A DNA stretch of 64,000 nt from Nostoc sp. C052 (lineage in GTDB: Bacteria; Cyanobacteriota; Cyanobacteriia; Cyanobacteriales; Nostocaceae), in NCBI RefSeq assembly GCF_013393905.1, contig NZ_CP040272.1, forward strand, positions 7,697,501-7,761,500, in the 5' to 3' direction. A program made the translations under genes and the position numbers. Below the pieces are notes generated by a model. The model did not search any database, was not told where the DNA came from, and worked only from the letters and a program-made list of their open reading frames with translations. Of this stretch, positions 15,801-24,930 are shown one piece after another (within the stretch, counting starts at the first letter, position 1; every line of letters begins with the position of its first letter).

Positions 15801-18449
15801 TTAGCCAACTACAAAATTCACCAACTTTCCAGGCACCACAATCACCTTTTTAATCTCTTTACCTTCAATGTAACGTTGAGCAATTTCTGATTCACGGGCG
15901 TATTTCTCCAACGCTGCTTTATCTGCTTGTGCTGGTACTTGAATCGAGCCGCGAGTTTTACCCATAACTTGAATCACTAAAGTGATTTCATCAGCTACCA
16001 AAGCATCAGGGTCAAATGATGGCCAAGTTTGAGTATGAACTGAATTGTTTTCACCCAATAAATGCCACAATTCATCAGCAATATGTGGTGCAAATGGTGC
16101 TAGTAAAATCACTAAAGTCTGAATACCTTCTGCGTAAATTGGTGAATTTTTGCCGTCGGCATCAGTTAAAGCATTACTCAATTTCATCAATTCGGAAATA
16201 GCTGTATTGAATTGATATTCGTCTTCCACGTCTTCCGTTACCGCTTGAATAGCCGTGTGAATCGCCCGCCGCAATTCTTTTTCTACCTTAGTTAAATCAG
16301 AGAGTTGAGCTTTTTTACGAGATACCCCAGCCGCAATATAATCCGTCACCAAACGCCAAACCCGATTTAAAAAGCGGAATTGTCCTTCCACATCGGCTTC
16401 ATCCCATTCCAAATCTTTTTCTGGTGGCGCTTTGAATAAGATGAACATCCGCGCTGTATCTACACCGTATTTGGCAATTACATCTTCTGGTGCTACACCG
16501 TTGCCCTTTGATTTAGACATGGTGGCATAAAGACGTTGCAATGGTTCACCTGTCTGGGGGTCGCGCGGGTCGGCTGAATTTACCAGATTAGAAGGAATCC
16601 ATTTATCTTTACCACCTTTGTTAGGATTTAGGTAAGTTAAACCCTGTACCATACCTTGAGTTAACAGGCGTTGGAAAGGTTCATCAAAGTTCAGTAACCC
16701 TCTATCCCGCAGAACCTTAGTAAAGAAGCGCGAATACAACAAATGTAAAATCGCGTGTTCAATCCCACCCACGTACTGATCGACTGGCATCCAATCGTTT
16801 ATTTTACTGGAATCGAAAACCTGTTGTTCATTCTTAGCATCAGGAAACCGCAAGAAATACCACGAAGAATCAATAAAAGTATCCATCGTGTCAGTTTCCC
16901 GCTTCGCCGGAGTGCCACAAGTTGGACAAGGTACATTTACCCAACTCTCTAACTGAGTCAAAGGTGAACCGCCACGTCCAGTAAATTCAACCTCTTCCGG
17001 CAACTGTACTGGTAAATCTTTGTCGGGTACTGGCACTATCCCACAGTTGGGACAATGAATTACAGGTATCGGTGCGCCCCAATAACGCTGCCGCGAAATC
17101 AACCAATCCCGCAAGCGATATTGCACCCGCACTTTCCCAAAACCTTGTTGTTGGGCGTATTCAATTATTGCTTGTTTCGCATCTGTGGAAGTCATACCAG
17201 TAAAAGCCCCAGAATTAATTAAAATTCCTGGTTCAGTGTATGCCTGGTTGTATTCAATTTGGATGAGTTGTGTAACTTCATCAACCTCTGATGTGGGAGT
17301 TAAGTCAAAACCTGCAACATCATCTGGGGAAACAATGACAAAATCAATTGGCAAATCGTAATTTTTAGCAAACTTAAAATCTCGGACATCGTGCGCTGGT
17401 ACACCCATCACTGCTCCAGTACCATACTCATACAGTACATAGTCAGCAATCCAAATCGGCACTTCTTCCCCTGTAAATGGGTTTATTGCCTTACCACCTG
17501 TGGGGATACCCCGCTTCGGTTTATCTTCAGCGGTACGTTCTAACTCACTTTGATGGGAAACCTCTTTAATAAAGGCTTCTACCGCTGTTTGCTGTTCTTT
17601 TATCGTGACGCGCTTGGTTAAGGGATGTTCTGGTGCTAACACCAGGTAGCTGACACCATAAACGGTATCTGGACGTGTGGTGTACACGGCGATTTTTTCA
17701 TCTATCCCAATGATGGGAAATTCTAAGTAAGCGCCTGTAGATTTACCAATCCAGTTTGCCTGCATCGACTTGACGCGTTCCGGCCAACCTGTCAATTTAT
17801 GCAAGTCATTGAGCAATTCTTCAGCGTAGTCGGTAATCTTGAAAAACCACTGGCGTAATAATTTCCGCTCAACTATTGCCCCACTGCGCCAAGAACGTCC
17901 TTCGTTATCAACTTGCTCATTTGCCAATACAGTTTGGTCAATGGGGTCCCAGTTTACCGCTGCTTCTTTTTGATAAGCTAACCCCGCTTGCAAAAACTGC
18001 AAGAAAATCCATTGTGTCCACTTGTAATAATCTGGTGAACAGGTAGCAAGTTCGCATTCCCAATCAATAGATAAACCAAGACGCTGCAATTGCTGCCGCA
18101 TCTGAGCCATATTCTGATAAGTCCACTTTGCTGGTGGTACACCACGGTCAATGGCGGCGTTTTCTGCTGGCAAGCCAAAGGCATCCCAACCCATTGGGTG
18201 TATTACCCGATACCCTTGCATTCGCTTGAGACGGGCAATCACATCGGTAATTGTATAATTACGGACGTGACCCATGTGTAGGCTGCCCGATGGATAAGGG
18301 AACATGGAAAGAGCGTAGAATTTTGGCTTGTTGCTAGCTGTCGGTGTTTTATCTAAGCCAAGTTCTACCCATGTTTTTTGCCATTTTTCCTCAATTGCTG
18401 CGGGGTTATATCGGGAATCAACAGAATCACGTATTTCCAATGGTTTCAT
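15801..18449 (-). CDS. leuS: Leucyl-tRNA synthetase
   Basis: An 882-residue class I aminoacyl-tRNA synthetase that charges tRNA-Leu, at normal bacterial length. The HIGH-type motif is PYPSGSLHMGH at residues 51-61, the editing domain carries the threonine-rich TTRPDTVYG near 255, Zn-binding cysteines lie near 465-515, and the KMSKS-type motif TMSKSKGNG is near 642. The C-terminal anticodon-binding and VxVMGKTRG domains are complete. It is a single gene on the minus strand with a probable terminator at 15723-15747. ATG 18449 fits the conserved N-terminus. Confidence 0.98.
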   Translation of the reverse strand: MKPLEIRDSVDSRYNPAAIEEKWQKTWVELGLDKTPTASNKPKFYALSMFPYPSGSLHMGHVRNYTITDVIARLKRMQGYRVIHPMGWDAFGLPAENAAIDRGVPPAKWTYQNMAQMRQQLQRLGLSIDWECELATCSPDYYKWTQWIFLQFLQAGLAYQKEAAVNWDPIDQTVLANEQVDNEGRSWRSGAIVERKLLRQWFFKITDYAEELLNDLHKLTGWPERVKSMQANWIGKSTGAYLEFPIIGIDEKIAVYTTRPDTVYGVSYLVLAPEHPLTKRVTIKEQQTAVEAFIKEVSHQSELERTAEDKPKRGIPTGGKAINPFTGEEVPIWIADYVLYEYGTGAVMGVPAHDVRDFKFAKNYDLPIDFVIVSPDDVAGFDLTPTSEVDEVTQLIQIEYNQAYTEPGILINSGAFTGMTSTDAKQAIIEYAQQQGFGKVRVQYRLRDWLISRQRYWGAPIPVIHCPNCGIVPVPDKDLPVQLPEEVEFTGRGGSPLTQLESWVNVPCPTCGTPAKRETDTMDTFIDSSWYFLRFPDAKNEQQVFDSSKINDWMPVDQYVGGIEHAILHLLYSRFFTKVLRDRGLLNFDEPFQRLLTQGMVQGLTYLNPNKGGKDKWIPSNLVNSADPRDPQTGEPLQRLYATMSKSKGNGVAPEDVIAKYGVDTARMFILFKAPPEKDLEWDEADVEGQFRFLNRVWRLVTDYIAAGVSRKKAQLSDLTKVEKELRRAIHTAIQAVTEDVEDEYQFNTAISELMKLSNALTDADGKNSPIYAEGIQTLVILLAPFAPHIADELWHLLGENNSVHTQTWPSFDPDALVADEITLVIQVMGKTRGSIQVPAQADKAALEKYARESEIAQRYIEGKEIKKVIVVPGKLVNFVVG

Positions 18450-18693
18450 GCCTGTTACACTTTACCTCTACTAATTTTCTAGTATTTAACTTTACTAGTA
18501 CATTTGAACTACTATATTGAGGGAATTATTTGTCTAGTTATTTTCTAATTAAATTAATTTACTATTTCTTTCTATCTTATATCCCTAAAGTTCTTAGACT
18601 AATAGTCCAACAACTTTAGGTATATGGAACATAAAAAAATCCCTAAGCTTAGGATACTGGGGACTAAATGTGTTATTGTTCTAAACTGATTTA

Positions 18694-18846
18694 CTAGGTT
18701 AATAATGCGATCGCCATTTCAAGGTGCATCTTAGCCTTGTGCAAGTTAAGCAAATTCTCTTGGTCGTATCTGTCAGGATAGCTCATAGCTTTGCCCTCCA
18801 TCGTCAGCTTAATCAGCGCTGCTTGCTTATCAGTGGGTGAATTCAT
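18694..18846 (-). CDS. Small hypothetical protein
   Basis: About 50 residues from ATG 18846 (MNSPTDKQAALIKLTMEGKA...), ending LEMAIALLT; helical and soluble by eye. The frame is open upstream to 18951, but that part overlaps repeat-like DNA (GCTAAAGCCTGGTGGCTTC), so the short form is preferred. No homologue is recognised and the ribosome site is poor. Could be non-coding. Confidence 0.35.
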   Translation of the reverse strand: MNSPTDKQAALIKLTMEGKAMSYPDRYDQENLLNLHKAKMHLEMAIALLT

Positions 18847-18995
18847 CTCATCTACCACCCCTTCAAGGAATTGAATAACGCTAAAGCCTGGTGGCTTCAA
18901 GCCTCTTCCCTGCCTTCGTTGAGTGAGTGCTATCTGTGGGAATGCCATCAAGGTGACAATCCAACTAGTCTTGTACCCTCCATATATATGTTGGG

Positions 18996-19119
18996 TTGCG
19001 CTCCTTTAAAACCTCGTTTCCAGCCAGGTCGGGAAATGCAACTCAAGAGCGGCTCTGCCGCAAGTTCGAGAGGCGGAGCCTCAAAGACAAGCATTCCCAG
19101 TCGGAGACTGGGAACGAGG
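18996..19119. repeat. About 125-bp dispersed repeat, copy 2
   Basis: Shares CTTTAAAACCTCGTTTCCAG, GGAAATGC, GGCGGAGCCTCAA and the terminal hairpin TTCCCAGTC/GACTGGGAA with copy 3 at 22897-23033. Lies just after the glycosyltransferase gene. Confidence 0.7.
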
Positions 19120-19171
19120 CAATCTAAAAGCTAGTTATAGACTTGCTTTCACTGGTTCCCTTTCCTCTTCT

Positions 19172-20791
19172 TCATAGCCGATTAGTATCTTTTGTAACTA
19201 ACTTCCAACCTTCAGCTTGGTCAATTAGCTTCATCGACTCTAGTTCAAGATTGTTGAAAGCAGACGTATGAAGTAGAAAGTAGGGTTGTCCGTTGTAGTG
19301 CCAATAATATTCCAGTTCACCAACAGAAGCGGGAATAATGGTGCGATCGCTATAATAGTCCAGGGATGGGCGATGGTAAGCAAAAGATGTGTAAATTTTC
19401 TTCGTAGCTGGATTTGCTCGCACAATCATCGCGGCGACTGGTTTCACTGGATAGGCTTCAGATAATTCCCAAACCCAGTAGTTAGATTTCATTAACAGCA
19501 GTAGTGAAACATAACTTCCCCAGAACAAAATTTTCAGAAATTGCCCGTCGCCTCGTTCTGCCAAAATGGCTGCTAAAGTCATAGTCACGGCTACTGCGGC
19601 AAAAATCAGTTGTAAGTCTGTTGTGGGTGTCGTACCCGAACTGAAATAAATACTACCAGCAGAAGCAACGACAGCAAGTATTGCCAAACCAGCAACCCAA
19701 GCACGGGGATAGGATGAGAGTAAAGGCGAGTTTTCGGTATCTGATAACTGGATACCAAAAGCCAAGGCTAAACTAGGGTAAATCGGGAATAGATACCAGG
19801 GAACTTTGGTAATCATGAAGGAAATTACCAGCAGATAAACACCACTCCACGCCATTACTAGTTTTGCCCAACTCAGGTTGCGATTTTCCCAGGTTAAGCG
19901 GATAGTTTGTGGTAAGAATAATAACCACGGCCATGTATACTTAAGAAGCTCAATAACATAGTACCAAGGTGGTTCAGGATTTGCTTCGACAAATGAGCCA
20001 ACTCGGCCTATTGATGGGTTTGCAAGGCCAACTTGGGCAAAAGTATAACCATAATGAATTAGTTGGGCACTATACCAACCAGCTACAGGCAGAATGCCAA
20101 TTAAGATTGCGATCCAGAAATAGTAACAGGTAAGCAGTCGTGGCGTATCCCAAAACAGAAAGATGATTGCGATCGCACCGAGTAATATGCCTAGCAATCC
20201 TTGAGTCAGGCAAATCAACCCGAAACTAACACCAACACCAAGACAATAACGTAAATCCCGGCGCGATCGCAACACGCACAACATCATCACCATCAAAAAA
20301 CTTACCATTGCTCCATCTAACATTGCTAACCGCCCATGACGCACCACGGGTAGCATTGTTAGGTAAATCAAAGCGCTATAAATCGCTGCCCAACGCTGAC
20401 GAAATATCTCTCGAGCAATGCAATACAGTAAAGGTACAGATGTCGCTGTTAAAATTGCTCCAGGTAGACGCGTTGTCCACTCATTTTCACCTCCTAGAGA
20501 ATAAGCCCAAGCAATTAACAAATGCATCAAAGGCGGCTTGTTATGATATGGTTCACCTCCCAGCGTTGGATAAAGCCAACGCATTGAACCTGCTGGTGCG
20601 TGCCAAATTTCACGAGCAACCTGAGCCACAGTACCTTCATCCCAATCTCGCAGCGGCAATCCTCCTAGATTGATGCTAAATAGTAACACTGCTGCCAACA
20701 GCAACACTATTAGCCATACCCAATCAATCCATTTGCCAACCGTGCGATGCTGTTTTTCCAGATGACTCCAAATAAAGCTTCCTTCTTGCAT
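19172..20791 (-). CDS. ArnT/PMT-like membrane glycosyltransferase (GT39-type)
   Basis: A 539-residue inner-membrane protein with about a dozen hydrophobic segments. The first periplasmic loop has the signature acidic motif RDWDEGTVAQVAREIW near residue 50, then YHNKPPLMH, as in ArnT and related lipid-linked sugar transferases. The catalytic Asp pair is thus present. It probably moves a sugar from a polyprenyl-phosphate donor to a lipid or surface glycan; the acceptor is unknown. There are no lipid-A modification genes nearby. A soluble C-terminal region (about residues 430-539) lies outside the membrane. Confidence 0.85.
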   Translation of the reverse strand: MQEGSFIWSHLEKQHRTVGKWIDWVWLIVLLLAAVLLFSINLGGLPLRDWDEGTVAQVAREIWHAPAGSMRWLYPTLGGEPYHNKPPLMHLLIAWAYSLGGENEWTTRLPGAILTATSVPLLYCIAREIFRQRWAAIYSALIYLTMLPVVRHGRLAMLDGAMVSFLMVMMLCVLRSRRDLRYCLGVGVSFGLICLTQGLLGILLGAIAIIFLFWDTPRLLTCYYFWIAILIGILPVAGWYSAQLIHYGYTFAQVGLANPSIGRVGSFVEANPEPPWYYVIELLKYTWPWLLFLPQTIRLTWENRNLSWAKLVMAWSGVYLLVISFMITKVPWYLFPIYPSLALAFGIQLSDTENSPLLSSYPRAWVAGLAILAVVASAGSIYFSSGTTPTTDLQLIFAAVAVTMTLAAILAERGDGQFLKILFWGSYVSLLLLMKSNYWVWELSEAYPVKPVAAMIVRANPATKKIYTSFAYHRPSLDYYSDRTIIPASVGELEYYWHYNGQPYFLLHTSAFNNLELESMKLIDQAEGWKLVTKDTNRL

Positions 20792-21194
20792 ATTCTCTGG
20801 TAATCATTTTACTTGCTGGTTTGATTACATAGAGACATCTAGCGAATCTCCAATGTTGCCACCCAGTAACAACGTATGTTCTTAACAATTGCTAGTTTCC
20901 AAGATTAACTCAATTTTTTATAATTAGCCCTATTTTTTGAAAAATTTATATTGGTTATTTAGAGAACATTTTGGCAGATAAATGATAAAAATAATACAGT
21001 CAATAAATTATTTGCAACCTGTTTGTTAGTCAGTAAATAAACTTGTATCCTATTTTTAATTTTACCCTGAGTTTAATTTTTATGTGCTTATTTCTAAGTT
21101 GATTAAATTCGAGAAACCAAGAAATAATTGTTACAAGCTTCAATAACGTCCTGATGGGATAATAATCTTCAGAATAAGATATAAGCATTTATCC

Positions 21195-21410
21195 GAATCC
21201 AATACTGTTCGGTTAAGACAAGAGACGCGATGAATCGCCGTCTCTACAATAGACATCTCCGAAAACAACGTAGAGACGTAGCACTGCTACGTCTCTACAA
21301 GGGTTATGGGTAACGCATATTTAATTTCTGGAGATGTCTAATGATTTCTCGGATCTTTGCACTCTACAATTTCATCAAAAAACCTTAACCGAACCGTATT
21401 GTATCCAAAT
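21195..21410. mobile_element. Outer MITE-like inverted-repeat element
   Basis: The left end GAATCCAATACTGTTCGGTT and the right end, reverse-complemented GGATACAATACGGTTCGGTT, match at about 18 of 20 bases; both continue with AAG. No transposase is encoded. It carries an inserted 91-bp element and an AGACGCGAT-type palindrome. A similar end (AATACGGTTCATTTAAGG) is near position 13. Confidence 0.55.
21250..21340. mobile_element. 91-bp MITE inserted in the outer element
   Basis: Perfect 11-base terminal inverted repeats TAGACATCTCC and GGAGATGTCTA, extended by GAAA/TTTC, with TA at both ends. The inside is another hairpin, GTAGAGACGTAGCA paired with its complement. The TA ends fit IS630/mariner-type mobilisation; this is inference. 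Confidence 0.65.
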
Positions 21411-21440
21411 CTTATTTGGTGTCTGAACATTTAGAGGCTC

Positions 21441-21477
21441 AGATCCCCTACTTCTTCAAGAATTCGGGGATCTTTTT
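21441..21477 (+). terminator. Orphan terminator-like hairpin
   Basis: AGATCCCC and GGGGATCT pair across a partly paired loop (TACTTCTT/AAGAATTC), followed by TTTTT on the plus strand. No plus-strand gene lies upstream for more than 6 kb, so it is either a repeat or the end of an unseen small RNA. Confidence 0.4.
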
Positions 21478-21692
21478 GACCGTAACTAATTTAAAATTTA
21501 TATAGTTACTAAAACACAGATGTATGAATATTCAAAAAAATTTAGTACGCTTATCAAAGTAACCATAAGCAAATATCTTAGTATTTTAAATTTAATTAAG
21601 TGAATATTGAATTTTAACATCTGTGTTATACAATTCGCTGAAAGTACTTAAATTACAAAAATAAGCAGCTAGAAAATTATGGGAGCCTATCC

Positions 21693-22853
21693 ATGAACTT
21701 ACCTGTAGTTATTGATATTACTCTAGGTTTAGTTTTTATTTACTTGATTTTGAGCTTACTAGCTTCTGAAATACAGGAATTGATTGCCACATTTTTACAA
21801 TGGAGAGCTAAACATTTAAAAAATTCAATTGAATTACTTCTAGCAGGTGGTAGTGAAACGGAAGAATCAGACTTTACTAAGGCAAGAAATTTAGTAGAGA
21901 TTCTTTATAACGATCCTTTAATTAATACCTTGAACCAACAGGCTAAGAGAAAAGTAGAACAGTTGCGGAACAATGCTAAAAATATTGACAATAAAAGACT
22001 AGAAGAAAAACAAAGTGGTCCTTCCTATCTTCCTTCTGAAACATTTGCAATTACTTTGTTAGATACCTTAAAAATTCCTCAGTTAATTAATTACGCGAAA
22101 AATACTAACGAAGAATCTAAAAATAATTTGCACATCATATTAGCATCTTACAAAGAACTTAAAGCAGGCATTAACAATCCAGAAAGTGAAAGTTACAAAA
22201 CAATTAAAAAAGTTTATGGAGATATTGATAAAGATTTTAAAAGATTTGTTAACGAAGACTTATCTGATGATGTACCTGATAATTTAATCAAGAGTCTTGC
22301 CGCGATCGCTCAACGTAGCAGAATAAAAATTGGCGATCTGACAGAAGAAATGAATCAGTTTAAAAATGAAGTCGAAACATGGTTCGATCGCTCTATGGAT
22401 CGAGCCAGTGGTGTTTATAAGCGTAATGCTAAAGGTGTTGCTATTTTAATTGGAATATCAATTGCTGTATTAACCAATACTGATACATTTCACCTCGTTA
22501 ATAGGCTGTCGCAGGATTCGGTTATCCGCTCTACGATTGCTCAAAGTGCAACTCAGCGAATCGATTACATCAAAGATTTAGAAGGCAGGAAGGAAATTGA
22601 AACCTTATTAGGAAATGCTTCTATACCCATTGGATGGCAAAATATCAATCAACAGTTTGAGCAGAATAGTGGAAACGTTTTATTAATTAGAAGTTGGCAA
22701 GTTTTTAGATTAATTTGCGGTTGGATAATCAGTGGTTTAGCTATTGCAATGGGTGCGCCTTTTTGGTTTGATATCCTTAATAAAGTGATCAATGTACGGA
22801 ATGCAGGGCCAAAACCTACTGCTTATACGAAGGATCAACCGTCTCAGAAATAG
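21693..22853 (+). CDS. Conserved membrane protein of unknown function
   Basis: 386 residues. An N-terminal membrane helix (ITLGLVFIYLILSLLASEI) is followed by a long charged helical region, about residues 30-245. Two more hydrophobic helices lie near 250-268 and 347-370, enclosing a polar loop. The topology suggests a membrane-anchored protein with a large soluble helical domain. No catalytic motif is recognised. GGGAG 8 bases before ATG 21693 supports the start. Stands alone. Confidence 0.75.
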   Translation: MNLPVVIDITLGLVFIYLILSLLASEIQELIATFLQWRAKHLKNSIELLLAGGSETEESDFTKARNLVEILYNDPLINTLNQQAKRKVEQLRNNAKNIDNKRLEEKQSGPSYLPSETFAITLLDTLKIPQLINYAKNTNEESKNNLHIILASYKELKAGINNPESESYKTIKKVYGDIDKDFKRFVNEDLSDDVPDNLIKSLAAIAQRSRIKIGDLTEEMNQFKNEVETWFDRSMDRASGVYKRNAKGVAILIGISIAVLTNTDTFHLVNRLSQDSVIRSTIAQSATQRIDYIKDLEGRKEIETLLGNASIPIGWQNINQQFEQNSGNVLLIRSWQVFRLICGWIISGLAIAMGAPFWFDILNKVINVRNAGPKPTAYTKDQPSQK

Positions 22854-22896
22854 TGTTTATTTGAATCACATCTGTTGTATAGAACATTGCTCATTT

Positions 22897-23033
22897 GTGT
22901 CAACTTAAGCCCAAATTCCTTTAAAACCTCGTTTCCAGCCAGAGTCGAGAAATGCTGTTCATTGGGCAGCTGCCGCGAGTAAGGTAGGCGGAGCCTCAAT
23001 GAGGGGCATTCCCAGTCTCCGACTGGGAACGAG
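22897..23033. repeat. About 125-bp dispersed repeat, copy 3
   Basis: Opens GTGTCAACTTAAGC as in copy 1 and shares the middle and terminal hairpin (TTCCCAGTCTCC, GACTGGGAACGAG) with copy 2. Ends 6 bases before the recombinase-like gene's stop. Confidence 0.75.
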
Positions 23034-23038
23034 AATCT

Positions 23039-24346
23039 TTAAAAAATAAAAATAACTTGGAGTCTTAATTCTTTATTCTGAAAAATAATCTCAATTTGCC
23101 TGATAAATTCTCGAAAGTAAAATCGTCGCTCTGTTTCTGATAAATCTAACCAAAATTGTGGTATGGAAACAGCTTGAGCAACAGAACGCAAGTTAACCGG
23201 GGGGAGAGTCGCCAACTTTGCTTCGAGTGCAGATATTTCTGTGCGAAGTTTGTAAGCCCTTAACTTTGCTGTTTCGGCATCTAAAATTCCTGTTTCAATT
23301 AAAGCGGGTAACTGAGCGAGTATTTCTTGTTGACGAGCGATCGCTTGTCCTAAACTATTCTTGAATGCATCCAATTGGGGAAAATTCATCCCTGCTACCG
23401 CCAGAGGTAAATCACGGCAAACTGTTTCAATGGTATGTTCCAACACTTCTTGATAAGGAATAGCCTTACACTTGGGGGTTTGAGGGCAGCTAGTAGAACG
23501 TAAATAAAGATACTCTTTATCTTGGTTGCGTTGGGTGACACGGGTAATTGTCAGATGTGACTGACATTCACCACAGACAACTAACCCAGCTAAAGAACGA
23601 GGCGCACTAGCAGTTCGAGATGGTAAACGGCTGTTACGGCGTAAAAGTCGATCAACTTGGGCAGCTTCTTCCTTAGAAACGATCGCAATATGGGTATTAG
23701 AGATAATTTCGCCATTTTGGTAAGCTGTATTGCCGCGATAGACTGGATTAGTTAGCCACCGTCTTCCGGTGGTGACAGAGATTTTCTTGCCGTATTTTTT
23801 CGCCAGATAACGCACTGAACCCCGCAGGGAACCATAAAGTAAAAAATGTTCAAAAAAATCTTTGACTACTGGTGAAGTACTGCGGTCAATGGTATATTTC
23901 CCTTTACCTCTGCGATAGCCGTAGGGAACTTTGCCGGGTGGTGGTGCAACCTCAAGACGATTACGGGCGTGTCCTTGACGGATGCGACGACTACGTTGCT
24001 GACGTTGGATTGCGTGTAGCAGATTCAGCAAATCAGCGCCCAGAGGGTAATTTTCGGAAGTGTAGGGCTGTTCGGTAGCAATTACAGCTATTCCCATGAC
24101 TTCGAGTTGATTTAAGCGATCGCTAATTTCTTCTACAGTATCCCCCAATTCTTCCAACCGACGGATCAGGAGATAATCTGCTGGTTCAGTTTCGCAATCT
24201 GTGAATAATTGTTGTAATTGCGACCTTCCAGAAGAGTCTGGCTTGCCCAAATCTTCATAAACCCGATCCACCTCCCATCCCCAATCGGCTTGATCGGGAG
24301 AAGATTCTAATAGCGGATCGGTGTAAGAGTAGGCAATGATTTTCAT
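23039..24346 (-). CDS. Serine-recombinase-like protein with degenerate active site
   Basis: A 435-residue protein with large-serine-recombinase architecture: N-terminal resolvase-like domain (1-135), recombinase domain (PPPGKVPYGYRRGKG, then TGRRWLTNPVYRG), a zinc ribbon (CGEC near 260 and SCPQTPKC near 287) and a C-terminal coiled coil. The catalytic signatures are gone. The usual Y-x-R-x-S near the N-terminus reads YSYTD, so both Arg and Ser are missing. The R-L-x-R-x-x-R segment reads RRLEELGDT. It is therefore unlikely to cut DNA but may still bind it. XisF-type excisases share the layout but keep the Ser. No att-like repeats or cargo are evident next to it. A domesticated, DNA-binding role is inferred. 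Confidence 0.75.
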   Translation of the reverse strand: MKIIAYSYTDPLLESSPDQADWGWEVDRVYEDLGKPDSSGRSQLQQLFTDCETEPADYLLIRRLEELGDTVEEISDRLNQLEVMGIAVIATEQPYTSENYPLGADLLNLLHAIQRQQRSRRIRQGHARNRLEVAPPPGKVPYGYRRGKGKYTIDRSTSPVVKDFFEHFLLYGSLRGSVRYLAKKYGKKISVTTGRRWLTNPVYRGNTAYQNGEIISNTHIAIVSKEEAAQVDRLLRRNSRLPSRTASAPRSLAGLVVCGECQSHLTITRVTQRNQDKEYLYLRSTSCPQTPKCKAIPYQEVLEHTIETVCRDLPLAVAGMNFPQLDAFKNSLGQAIARQQEILAQLPALIETGILDAETAKLRAYKLRTEISALEAKLATLPPVNLRSVAQAVSIPQFWLDLSETERRFYFREFIRQIEIIFQNKELRLQVIFIF

Positions 24347-24419
24347 TAGTCATTTGTCATTTGTCACAAAAGGCAGAAGTTCTTTAATTTTTAATTTTTA
24401 ATTTTTAATTGACTTCTCT

Positions 24420-24779
24420 TCACTGCTGACTCAACTCGATAATATTTCCATCGGGATCTTGAGTGAAAAGGGCAGGGCGACCAGAGGCGCTGGCTTGAAT
24501 GGGATAATTATGATTGAGTAATTCCTGTTTGGCGGTGTCTAAATCAGCAACGGAGAAAGCAATGTGGGGATTGCGCCCCCATTTTTCGTTTGGGTTTTTT
24601 GTGGGGACAACAGTTGCAACTATCAGGTGAAGTTGGTAGTTGCCGATTTGATACCATACGCCAGGGTAGTTTAGGGAACGATCTATTTTGGATAATCCCA
24701 ATACTTTGCCATAAAATTGCTCGGAGCGTTCTAAGTCAGTCACAAGAATTGCTGTATGGAGACTTTGGTTAATCTGCAT
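24420..24779 (-). CDS. VOC (glyoxalase/dioxygenase fold) family protein
   Basis: A 119-residue single-module vicinal-oxygen-chelate protein. Two beta-alpha-beta-beta-beta halves are visible: HTAILVTDLERSEQFYGKVL at the start and HIAFSVADLDTAKQELL from residue 72. Metal-ligand candidates are His8, His72 and the Glu of NIIELSQ at the end. Substrate unknown; no neighbouring pathway gives a hint. Full length, single gene. Confidence 0.85.
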   Translation of the reverse strand: MQINQSLHTAILVTDLERSEQFYGKVLGLSKIDRSLNYPGVWYQIGNYQLHLIVATVVPTKNPNEKWGRNPHIAFSVADLDTAKQELLNHNYPIQASASGRPALFTQDPDGNIIELSQQ

Positions 24780-24884
24780 TGTCGGTAAGATGCGATCGCA
24801 TTTATTTAAATTTTGACTTAGTTTGCATTATTTTAAGGAGTGGGCGAGAAATCAATTCAAAATTAAAGAACTTCTGCCTTTTGC

Positions 24885-24927
24885 GCCCAATGCCCAATAC
24901 CCAATGCCCAATGCCCCATACCCAATG
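24885..24927. repeat. Short tandem repeats (CCCAATG/CCCAATA)
   Basis: Six or so 7-base units, CCCAATG, CCCAATA and CCCCATA, of the STRR class, between convergent or tandem gene ends. Confidence 0.75.
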
Positions 24928-24930
24928 GAA

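Larger units (their letters stand above)
20792..21692. other. AT-rich intergenic region with nested small elements
   Basis: 900 bases without a credible gene. The left 400 bases are AT-rich and featureless. The middle holds two nested inverted-repeat elements (21195-21410 and 21250-21340), followed by a terminator-like hairpin at 21441-21477. The last 200 bases should hold the promoter of the next gene. Confidence 0.5.

Noticed and set aside
23039..24346. Calling an active XisF-type excisase with an excision element
   Set aside because: Catalytic Ser and Arg are absent and no matching direct repeats flank a likely element.
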